Below, piece by piece: positions 6,041 through 10,730 of a stretch of 10,730 nucleotides of DNA. Positions within the stretch are counted from its first letter, which is position 1. Every line of letters starts with the position of its first letter. Position numbers and translations under genes: made by a program. The notes below the pieces were generated by a model that saw only the letters and a list, made by a program, of their open reading frames with translations, was not told where the DNA came from and did no database searches. Origin of the DNA: Citricoccus sp. WCRC_4 (lineage in GTDB: Bacteria > Actinomycetota > Actinomycetes > Actinomycetales > Micrococcaceae); assembly GCA_026645375.1 (NCBI GenBank), contig JAPFFX010000022.1, forward strand, positions 1 through 10,730. The letters run 5' to 3'.

Positions 6041-7129
6041 ATGCCCCACCCCGACCTCACCCTGCCGCGGGTCTACCCGGCCTTCTTCAACGCCTTCTTC
6101 AAGGGCATGGACGCCGAGAAGGCACACCACGCCGGCTTCAGCATGATCCGCGCCACCGAGGCCACCGGGGTCTCGGCCGCGCTGCGCCGCCTGACGCGTC
6201 CGCACCGGTCGCTGTCCACCCGGGTCATGGGACTGGACTTCCCCTCGCCCTTCGGGCTGGCCGCCGGTTTCGACAAGCAGGGACTGGGCACGGCGGCCCT
6301 GGCCGACCTCGGCTTCGGCCACATCGAGGTGGGAACGATCACCGGGCAGGCACAACCGGGAAACCCGGCGCCGCGGCTCTTCCGGCTGGTCGAGGACCGC
6401 GCCCTGATCAATCGGATGGGCTTCAACAACGACGGCGCCGCCGCCGTCGCGCCCCGGCTCAAGGCCACCCGCAAGACGCTGACCAGGCGGTTCGGCCGCC
6501 ATCGTCCGATCCTGGGGGTGAACATCGGCAAGACCAAGGCGGTGCCGCTGCAGGACGCCACCCGGGACTACCTGGTCTCGACCGCGGCCCTGGCCGTCCA
6601 CGCCGACTACCTGGTGGTCAACGTCTCCTCGCCGAACACCCCGGGGCTGCGCCAGCTCCAGGACATCGAGGCGCTGGCACCGCTGCTCGCGGAGGTCCGG
6701 GCCACGGCAGACCGGACGACCGGACGCCACGTCCCGCTGGCCGTGAAGATCGCCCCGGACCTGGCGGACGAGGACATCGACGCCGTGGCGGGGATGGCCG
6801 TCGAGCTGGGCCTGGACGGGGTCATCGCCACCAACACCACGATCAGCCGCGAGGGGCTCCTCACCCCGGCCGCCGAGGTGGAGGCCATGGGTCCCGGCGG
6901 CCTGTCCGGGGCCCCGCTGAAGGACCGGTCGCTCCAGGTCCTGACCCGCCTGCGGTCGGGGCTGCCGGACTCGGTGGCCCTGGTCTCCGTGGGCGGGGTG
7001 ACCACCGGCGCCGACGTGCAGCAGCGCCTCGACCTCGGCGCCGACCTGGTCCAGGGCTACACGGCGTTCCTCTACGAGGGCCCCTTCTGGGCAGCGCGCA
7101 TCAACCGCGACCTGGCGCGGGGACGCTGA
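6041..7129 (+). CDS. pyrD: Quinone-dependent dihydroorotate dehydrogenase (class 2)
   Basis: Oxidises dihydroorotate to orotate in pyrimidine synthesis using FMN, passing electrons to the membrane quinone pool. The 362-residue product begins with the class-2 N-terminal helices (VYPAFFNAFFKGMDAEKAHH), which bind the membrane and quinone. It then has PFGLAAGFDKQG, GFGHIEVGTITGQAQPGNPAPR split over the FMN site, NRMGFNNDG, and NVSSPNTPGLR (194-204), where S197 is the catalytic base that marks class 2 (class 1 has Cys). VSVGGVTTGADV and the final GYTAFLYEGP complete the phosphate-binding end. ATG 6041 is supported by the -10 element 6 bases upstream, a leaderless start. It is a lone pyr gene here, convergent with the DUF3043 gene. 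Quinone use ties it to the respiratory chain that ctaC also serves. Confidence 0.96.
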   Translation: MPHPDLTLPRVYPAFFNAFFKGMDAEKAHHAGFSMIRATEATGVSAALRRLTRPHRSLSTRVMGLDFPSPFGLAAGFDKQGLGTAALADLGFGHIEVGTITGQAQPGNPAPRLFRLVEDRALINRMGFNNDGAAAVAPRLKATRKTLTRRFGRHRPILGVNIGKTKAVPLQDATRDYLVSTAALAVHADYLVVNVSSPNTPGLRQLQDIEALAPLLAEVRATADRTTGRHVPLAVKIAPDLADEDIDAVAGMAVELGLDGVIATNTTISREGLLTPAAEVEAMGPGGLSGAPLKDRSLQVLTRLRSGLPDSVALVSVGGVTTGADVQQRLDLGADLVQGYTAFLYEGPFWAARINRDLARGR

Positions 7130-7136
7130 GCGTCCC
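7120..7136. terminator. Small hairpin between convergent pyrD and DUF3043 genes
   Basis: GGGACG (7120-7125) pairs with CGTCCC (7131-7136) around the loop CTGAG; the pyrD stop TGA (7127-7129) is in the loop. It lies in the 9-bp gap region between two convergent genes and could act on both transcripts. There is no T-run on either side, so it is at best a weak or Rho-assisted terminator. Confidence 0.35.
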
Positions 7137-7138
7137 GG

Positions 7139-7726
7139 TCAGGCGGGGTACTGGCCCCGCTTGACCTGGGGCTTGGGCAGGCGCAACCGGCGCAACTGCA
7201 TGGCGCGCATGACCCCGTACCAGCGCACGCCGCGTTCGACCGCGCCGAACTTCTCCGTCAGGCGCCCCTTGAGCTGGAACGAGACGAAGACGCCCTCGAG
7301 GACCACCAGCAGCACCAGCGCCCACAGGGAGAACGTGAGCCACAGCTGCAGGTCCGTGTTGGGCAGGAACGCCATGAACACATAGACGAGGACGATGATC
7401 ATCAGCCACTCGCCCAGGCCGGTGCGGGCGTCCACGAAGTCCCGGGCATAGCGCTTCTGCGGTCCACGGTCGCGGAGCGGCATGTGCCGCTCGTCGCCGG
7501 TCTCCATGGCGAGCCGCATCTTCTGCCGCTCGGCGGCCTCGGCCTCACGGGACGCCGCGCGGGCGGCCTTGCGGTCGTCCGGCACCAGCGGGCGGCGGCG
7601 GGCCGCCTCCTGCTGGGCGCGCGTGGGGGTCGGTCCCTTCTTCTGCCGCGGGGCAGCGCCGACCTCCTCTGCGGGCACCACGGGCATCTCGGCAGGGTTC
7701 TCGGAGGTCTTCTTGCGTCCAAACAC
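7139..7726 (-). CDS. DUF3043 family membrane protein, function unknown
   Basis: A 195-residue protein of the actinobacterial DUF3043 family, whose role is unknown. The N-terminal 100 residues are highly charged and cytoplasmic-looking: MFGRKK start, KKGPTPTRAQQEAARRRPLVPDDRK (30-53, the family signature, read in two parts), and an Ala/Glu/Arg-rich helical stretch (54-75) that could form a coiled coil. Two membrane segments follow at about 104-122 and 128-150, then a basic C-terminal tail (KGRLTEKFG, and LRLPKPQVKRGQ). Both ends are therefore predicted inside. The start is GTG 7726: TAGAAT ends exactly 6 bases upstream and there is no Shine-Dalgarno. It is divergent from the M20 dipeptidase, an arrangement common in Micrococcales. 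Family call is good; no function is proposed. Confidence 0.88.
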   Translation of the reverse strand: MFGRKKTSENPAEMPVVPAEEVGAAPRQKKGPTPTRAQQEAARRRPLVPDDRKAARAASREAEAAERQKMRLAMETGDERHMPLRDRGPQKRYARDFVDARTGLGEWLMIIVLVYVFMAFLPNTDLQLWLTFSLWALVLLVVLEGVFVSFQLKGRLTEKFGAVERGVRWYGVMRAMQLRRLRLPKPQVKRGQYPA

Positions 7727-7732
7727 CCGTTC

Positions 7733-7738
7733 ATTCTA
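7733..7738 (-). promoter_or_regulatory. -10 element of the DUF3043 gene (leaderless GTG start)
   Basis: On the minus strand TAGAAT (7738-7733) is followed by six bases (GAACGG) and then GTG at 7726. An ATG overlaps the end of the hexamer but is out of frame. The spacing puts the transcript start at the GTG. No -35 is evident. Confidence 0.55.
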
Positions 7739-7747
7739 GGCCGTCGG

Positions 7748-7763
7748 GGCCCACCCGTGGGCC
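7748..7763. repeat. Inverted repeat in the divergent DUF3043/dipeptidase intergenic region
   Basis: GGCCCAC-CC-GTGGGCC: perfect 7-bp arms with a 2-bp spacer, placed 10 bp upstream of the DUF3043 -10 element (in its direction of transcription, near -20 to -36). It could be an operator for a dimeric regulator of the DUF3043 promoter. High GC makes such palindromes more likely by chance. Confidence 0.4.
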
Positions 7764-7779
7764 AGGCCGGGCCCGTGCC

Positions 7780-7789
7780 ACCGGCCGGT
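7780..7789. repeat. Palindrome upstream of the dipeptidase -10 element
   Basis: ACCGGCCGGT, a perfect 10-bp palindrome ending 9 bp before the TACGCT hexamer, so it sits in the -35/spacer area of the dipeptidase promoter. A candidate operator half of the intergenic region, but short and GC-rich. Confidence 0.3.
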
Positions 7790-7798
7790 CCGGATCGG

Positions 7799-7804
7799 TA
7801 CGCT
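7799..7804 (+). promoter_or_regulatory. -10 element of the M20 dipeptidase gene (leaderless)
   Basis: TACGCT followed by six bases (GGCCCC) and the ATG at 7811. No Shine-Dalgarno lies before the ATG. Spacing is the same as at the leuA leader, pyrD and DUF3043 starts. Confidence 0.55.
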
Positions 7805-7810
7805 GGCCCC

Positions 7811-9184
7811 ATGCCCGAACAGCCTGACCGTGACCTGATCACCCGCCTCGCCGATGCCGTGGACGCGCTGATGCCCCAGGCGATCTCCACCCTGGAGGAC
7901 CTCGTGGCCATCCCGGGCATCGCCTGGGACTCCTTCGACCGCGAACCCCTGGAACGGTCCGCCCGCACCGTCGCGGGCCTGATCCGGGACCTGGGACTGG
8001 ACGACGTCGAGATCCTGACGGAGGCAGGCGGGGGACCGGCCGTCGTCGGGCGCCGCCCGGCTGCACCGGGACAACCGACGGTCCTGCTGTACGCGCATCA
8101 CGACGTCCAGCCCGTGGGGGACCTGGCCCTGTGGCAGACCGAGCCGTTCACCGCCGTCGAGCGCGACGGCCGGCTCTACGGCCGCGGCGCGGCCGATGAC
8201 AAGGCCGGCATCCTGGTCCACCTCACGGCGCTGAAGGCACTGCTCGACGTCGGCGCGGACCCCGGCGTGGGCGTGACCTTCTTCATCGAGGGGGAGGAGG
8301 AGGCCGGCTCGCCCACGTTCCGGGCCTTCCTGGACAGGCACCGCGACCGGCTGGCCGCGGACGTCATCGTGGTGGCCGACTCCGGCAACTGGAAGGTCGG
8401 CGTGCCCGCCCTGACCACCTCGCTGCGGGGACTGGTGGACGGGGTCATCGGCGTGCGCGTCCTGGACCACGCCGTGCACTCCGGCATGTACGGCGGACCG
8501 GTACTGGACGCCCCGACCCTGCTGGCCCGGCTCATCGCCACCTTGCACGACGACCAGGGCAACGTGGCGATCGGCGGCCTGGAACAGCGTCATCACGCGG
8601 CGATCGAGTACCCCGAGGCCGACTACCGTGCCGATGCCTCCGTCCTGGACTCCGTGCGACTGGCTGGCACCGGTCCCCTGGCGGACCGGTTGTGGAACCG
8701 GCCGGCCCTGAGCATCATCGGGACGGACGTGCCCCGGCTGGAGGTCGCATCGAACACCCTGCAGCCGGAGGCGCGCGCGAAGTTCAGCCTACGGCTGGGC
8801 CCCGGGACCGACCCGGAACAGGCCATGGCAGCGGTCCGCGAACACGTGCTGGCCCAGGACCTGTTCGGCGCCGAGGTCGTCTTCGAACCGGGGGAGACCG
8901 GCCAGCCCTTCGCCACCGACACGTCGGCGCCCGCGGCCCGGGCGATGCTGGACTCCCTGCGGGACGCCTGGGGGGTGGAACCGGTGGAGACCGGGATCGG
9001 TGGCTCCATCCCCTTCACGGCGGACCTCGTGGAGGTCTTCCCGGCGGCGACACTGTTGATCACGGGCGTGGAGGACCCGGACTCCCGCGCGCACTCGGCC
9101 AACGAGTCCCTGCACCTCGGGGACTTCCGGAACGCCGTGCTGGCCGAGGCCCTCCTGCTGGTCCGGCTCGGCGCCGGGGCCTAG
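7811..9184 (+). CDS. M20 family dipeptidase / metallopeptidase
   Basis: A 457-residue M20 (carnosinase-like, M20A/ArgE-DapE-CPG2-CNDP group) peptidase, expected to cut dipeptides or other small peptides in the cytosol with two metal ions. The metal and catalytic residues are in place by comparison with human CNDP2: H96 and D98 (AHHDVQP), bridging D129 (GRGAADDKAG), catalytic E163 and ligand E164 (EGEEEAGSP), D190 (ADSGNW) and H428 (AHSANESL). The lid/dimerisation domain between has HSGMYGG, with the His that reaches the partner's active site in this family. The frame is open back to 7484, but that part is antisense to the DUF3043 gene; ATG 7811 is chosen because it follows the -10 element and starts at the usual family length. 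Substrate cannot be named: dipeptidase is the family default. Confidence 0.93.
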   Translation: MPEQPDRDLITRLADAVDALMPQAISTLEDLVAIPGIAWDSFDREPLERSARTVAGLIRDLGLDDVEILTEAGGGPAVVGRRPAAPGQPTVLLYAHHDVQPVGDLALWQTEPFTAVERDGRLYGRGAADDKAGILVHLTALKALLDVGADPGVGVTFFIEGEEEAGSPTFRAFLDRHRDRLAADVIVVADSGNWKVGVPALTTSLRGLVDGVIGVRVLDHAVHSGMYGGPVLDAPTLLARLIATLHDDQGNVAIGGLEQRHHAAIEYPEADYRADASVLDSVRLAGTGPLADRLWNRPALSIIGTDVPRLEVASNTLQPEARAKFSLRLGPGTDPEQAMAAVREHVLAQDLFGAEVVFEPGETGQPFATDTSAPAARAMLDSLRDAWGVEPVETGIGGSIPFTADLVEVFPAATLLITGVEDPDSRAHSANESLHLGDFRNAVLAEALLLVRLGAGA

Positions 9185-9187
9185 ACT
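9182..9187 (+). promoter_or_regulatory. Candidate -10 element for erpA, overlapping the dipeptidase stop codon
   Basis: TAGACT closely resembles the other -10 hexamers here (TAGTCT, TAGGCT, TAGAAT), and its first three bases are the stop codon of the dipeptidase. Transcription from it would give a 5' leader of about 100 bases for erpA. No -35 is evident, so read-through from the upstream gene is an alternative. Confidence 0.35.
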
Positions 9188-9238
9188 CGTCGGACCGGCC
9201 GGGAATGTTCCGGCTGCCCGTGCTGTTGGCACCGGTGA

Positions 9239-9257
9239 CGGCGGGCCCTGTCCGCCG
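9239..9257 (+). other. Stem-loop between the dipeptidase and erpA
   Basis: CGGCGG (9239-9244) pairs with CCGCCG (9252-9257) around the loop GCCCTGT. No T-run follows. It may be a weak terminator of the dipeptidase transcript or a structure in the erpA leader; 29 bases separate it from the erpA Shine-Dalgarno. Confidence 0.35.
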
Positions 9258-9285
9258 ACCCCATGGGGGAGTAGACGCGCAGAAG

Positions 9286-9291
9286 AAGGAG
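9286..9291 (+). promoter_or_regulatory. Ribosome binding site of erpA
   Basis: AAGGAG with a 5-base spacer to ATG 9297, the strongest Shine-Dalgarno seen in the window's right half. It contrasts with the leaderless-type starts nearby and fixes the erpA start. Confidence 0.8.
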
Positions 9292-9296
9292 CGATC

Positions 9297-9689
9297 ATGA
9301 GCGTTTCCGCAGAAGCATCCGGGACTGAGATCCCCACCGCCCAGCCCGCCGAGGGCCTGGACGCCCACGAGGTCGCCCTGACCGACGTGGCCGCCACGAA
9401 GGTCCGCACCCTGCTGGAACAGGAGGGCCGTACCGACCTGCGCCTGCGGGTGGCCGTGCAGCCCGGAGGCTGCTCCGGGCTGATCTACCAGCTCTACTTC
9501 GACGAGCGGGTGCTCGAGGGCGACACGTTGCGTGACTTCGACGGCGTCGAGGTCATCGTGGACAAGATGAGCGTTCCGTACCTCACGGGCGCCACCATCG
9601 ACTTCGAGGACACCATCTCCAAGCAGGGGTTCACGATCGACAACCCGAACGCCGGCGGGTCCTGCGCCTGCGGAGATTCCTTCCACTGA
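9297..9689 (+). CDS. erpA: A-type iron-sulfur cluster carrier/insertion protein ErpA
   Basis: A small Fe-S carrier of the HesB/IscA family that delivers clusters to target enzymes. The 130-residue product has the three family cysteines: C59 in PGGCSGL, then C123 and C125 in GGSCACGDSF near the C-terminus. The core begins at about residue 26 (VALTDVAATKVRTLL); the first 25 residues are an Ala/Glu/Pro-rich extension common in actinobacterial members. DFEDTISKQGFTIDNPNA is typical of the ErpA subgroup. Start set by AAGGAG. It stands alone with its own candidate promoter and a strong hairpin after it. Proximity to respiratory ctaC is conserved in related actinobacteria as far as I recall. ErpA versus IscA naming cannot be settled by sequence alone. 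Confidence 0.93.
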   Translation: MSVSAEASGTEIPTAQPAEGLDAHEVALTDVAATKVRTLLEQEGRTDLRLRVAVQPGGCSGLIYQLYFDERVLEGDTLRDFDGVEVIVDKMSVPYLTGATIDFEDTISKQGFTIDNPNAGGSCACGDSFH

Positions 9690-9723
9690 CCCACTGCGGG
9701 ATTCGAGTCGAATCGCCGTGAAA

Positions 9724-9765
9724 CCGAGTGCCCGGGCCCCTTGGGGGTCCGGGCACTCGGCATTT
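9724..9765 (+). terminator. Intrinsic-type terminator hairpin after erpA
   Basis: 9724-9740 pairs with 9744-9760: 17 consecutive pairs including one G-U (9736/9748), beginning CCGAGTGCCCGG and closed by the 3-base loop TTG. It starts 34 bases after the erpA stop. The tail has only TTT (9763-9765), as is usual for actinobacterial terminators with long GC stems. It insulates erpA from ctaC. Confidence 0.85.
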
Positions 9766-9803
9766 CCGCGTGTCATGGGGCAGACGATCAGGACGGTAAG
9801 CTC

Positions 9804-9809
9804 TACAGT
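9804..9809 (+). promoter_or_regulatory. Candidate -10 element of ctaC
   Basis: TACAGT matches TANNNT and lies between the erpA terminator and ctaC in the only A/T-richer patch (about 9792-9823). TAGGTA (9809-9814) and TAGTAA (9813-9818) are nearby alternatives. Transcription would start near 9816, leaving a 5' leader of about 107 bases. TAGGT (9809-9813) and ACCTA (9819-9823) form a short inverted repeat at this site that could bind a regulator. Confidence 0.35.
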
Positions 9810-9831
9810 AGGTAGTAAACCTAGGGGTCCC

Positions 9832-9885
9832 CCTGTGACTTCGTCGTCCCAGCCCAGATGCTGGCGCGGCATGGTCCGTCACAGG
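9832..9885 (+). promoter_or_regulatory. Structured 5' leader of ctaC
   Basis: CCTGTGAC (9832-9839) pairs perfectly with GTCACAGG (9878-9885), 8 bp, enclosing an inner hairpin CCAGC (9849-9853) with GCTGG (9860-9864) and a 6-base loop. The outer 3' arm overlaps AGGAGG (9883-9888), a perfect Shine-Dalgarno-like sequence 35 bases before the ctaC start. The stem could therefore mask ribosome loading for the small ORF downstream. No known riboswitch consensus is recognised. Confidence 0.4.
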
Positions 9886-9926
9886 AGGCATTCGCACTCA
9901 AGATGAAGAGGAAGGGCCGTCTGTGA
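9858..9926 (+). CDS. Possible small upstream ORF overlapping the ctaC start
   Basis: An ORF of 22 codons (ATG 9858) or 7 codons (ATG 9903, MKRKGRL) ends with TGA at 9924-9926, overlapping the GTG start of ctaC (9923-9925) as GTGA. AGGAGG lies at 9883-9888, 14 bases before ATG 9903, which is longer than ideal. Such an overlap would allow translational coupling into ctaC. The ORF is short and unrecognised and may be chance. Confidence 0.25.
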   Translation: MLARHGPSQEAFALKMKRKGRL

Positions 9927-10730
9927 GATCGCAGAATCAAGCCGGCAGCCGTGGCAGGCGTCTCCTGAAGGGGGGAGCGCTTGCCGTCGTGGCAGCCGTG
10001 GTCCTGTCCGGTTGCTCCGAGCAGGTCCAGCGTGGCTGGCTGCCGGGCACGCGGGAGACCACGAACCAGTCCGCCCAGTTGACCGACCTGTGGGTCAACT
10101 CCTGGATCGCAGCCCTGATCGTGGGCCTGGCGGCCTGGGCCATGATGCTCTGGTGCATGGTCGCCTACCGGCGCCGGAAGAACGACAAGGGCTACCCGCG
10201 GCAGCTGGCCTACAACGTCCCGCTGGAGACGCTGTTCACCGTCATCCCGATCATCATGGTCCTGACCCTGTGGGGCTTCACCGACCGCGTCCAGCGTTCG
10301 GTGGACACCCCGGTGGAGGACTCGCCGCTGACCGTCCAGGTCTACGGCAAGCAGTGGGCCTGGGACTTCAACTACAGCTATGACGGCCAGGAGAAGCACC
10401 TCGCCGGTGTCCAGGCCCAGCTGGACGGCACCGAGGGTGTCGAGGAGACGCTGCCGACCATGTACCTGCCGGTGGACGTCCCGGTGGAGTTCGAGCTGAA
10501 CTCGCGTGACGTCATCCACTCGTTCTGGATCCCTGCCTTCCTGTACAAGCAGGACATGATCCCGCAGCGGACCAACACATTCCAGGTCACGCCGACTCGT
10601 GAGGGCACCTACGCCGGCAAGTGCGCGGAGCTCTGCGGCGAGTTCCACTCCGGCATGCTCTTCAACGTGAAGGTCGTCTCGGCGGAGGAGTACGACGCAC
10701 ACATGGCGGAGCTCGCGGCCAAGGGCCAGA
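9923..10730 (+). CDS. ctaC: Cytochrome c oxidase subunit II (lipoprotein), 3' end cut by window
   Basis: Subunit II of the aa3-type oxidase takes electrons through its CuA centre. 269 residues are visible and the gene continues past the window. The N-terminus is a lipoprotein signal: basic start (RSQNQAGSRGRR), hydrophobic stretch, and lipobox LSGC with C31 as the lipidated residue. Two membrane helices follow at about 57-81 and 101-119. The CuA domain has the aromatic QWAWDF region and a full ligand set: H199 (DVIHSFW), C234, E236, C238, H242 and M245 (CAELCGEFHSGM). The start is GTG 9923, with AAGGG at 9912-9916 six bases upstream and no in-frame ATG that would fit. No c-type haem motif is seen in the visible part. 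ctaD and other oxidase genes are expected next. Confidence 0.95.
   Translation, partial: MRSQNQAGSRGRRLLKGGALAVVAAVVLSGCSEQVQRGWLPGTRETTNQSAQLTDLWVNSWIAALIVGLAAWAMMLWCMVAYRRRKNDKGYPRQLAYNVPLETLFTVIPIIMVLTLWGFTDRVQRSVDTPVEDSPLTVQVYGKQWAWDFNYSYDGQEKHLAGVQAQLDGTEGVEETLPTMYLPVDVPVEFELNSRDVIHSFWIPAFLYKQDMIPQRTNTFQVTPTREGTYAGKCAELCGEFHSGMLFNVKVVSAEEYDAHMAELAAKGQ

Noticed and set aside
4842..6146. 434-codon plus-strand frame opposite the hydrolase
   Set aside because: It is antisense to a protein with clear hydrolase motifs; the frame's product is low-complexity with no recognisable domain.
7484..7810. N-terminal extension of the M20 dipeptidase back to 7484
   Set aside because: It would be antisense to DUF3043 and cross the divergent promoter region; the family N-terminus and the -10 element support ATG 7811.
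9809..9823. DtxR/IdeR iron box before ctaC (TAGGT...ACCTA)
   Set aside because: The arms match the iron-box ends, but the spacing is two bases shorter than in the 19-bp consensus and the centre does not fit.
1..10730. Mobile elements, CRISPR array, tRNA or rRNA genes, phage or defence genes
   Set aside because: No transposase or integrase motifs, direct-repeat arrays or tRNA-like cloverleafs were seen; every large ORF with real motifs is a core housekeeping gene.

Overview
The window is a gene-dense, very GC-rich (about 70% by eye) chromosomal segment of an actinobacterium. Product sequences and gene order (CorC-family protein, era, leuA, recO, uppS, then pyrD, DUF3043, M20 dipeptidase, erpA, ctaC) fit the Micrococcaceae (Micrococcus, Kocuria, Citricoccus or Arthrobacter relatives). 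The era-recO-uppS cluster is also found in Mycobacterium. No mobile element, CRISPR array, rRNA or tRNA gene was seen, and coding looks uniform. This is a core housekeeping region, and its most interesting content is regulatory.

Left arm (1-4950, all +): the end of a HlyC/CorC transporter-associated protein overlaps era by ATGA. Then comes a 252-bp gap holding a leaderless leader-peptide gene (here called leuL) and a clear RNA switch in front of leuA. leuA is followed 12 bp later by recO, whose stop lies in the ribosome binding site of uppS. This arm joins ribosome assembly (Era), leucine synthesis (LeuA), DNA repair (RecO) and the cell-wall lipid carrier (UppS).

Middle (4941-7726): an alpha/beta hydrolase on the minus strand runs tail-to-tail into uppS with a 10-bp overlap. 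It is divergent from pyrD, and their start codons are only 23 bp apart. Two -10 hexamers, one per strand, overlap in that gap, and each would give a leaderless or nearly leaderless mRNA. pyrD converges on a minus-strand DUF3043 membrane protein, with a small hairpin over the pyrD stop.

Right arm (7727-10730): DUF3043 and an M20 dipeptidase diverge from an 84-bp region holding two palindromes and again a leaderless-type promoter for each gene. erpA (Fe-S carrier) follows with a good Shine-Dalgarno and ends in a long GC hairpin. ctaC (cytochrome oxidase subunit II, cut by the window end) has a structured 5' leader with a tiny ORF overlapping its GTG start.

The best candidate for an under-described system is the leuA leader. 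One segment (1377-1387) can pair perfectly with either an upstream copy (1352-1360) or a downstream copy (1459-1469) of the same sequence, and the upstream pairing puts the three consecutive Leu codons of the leader peptide in its loop. This probably belongs to the actinobacterial leuA leader class known as the LEU element. The leaderless peptide, the Val run and the possible control of leuA initiation are details worth testing.
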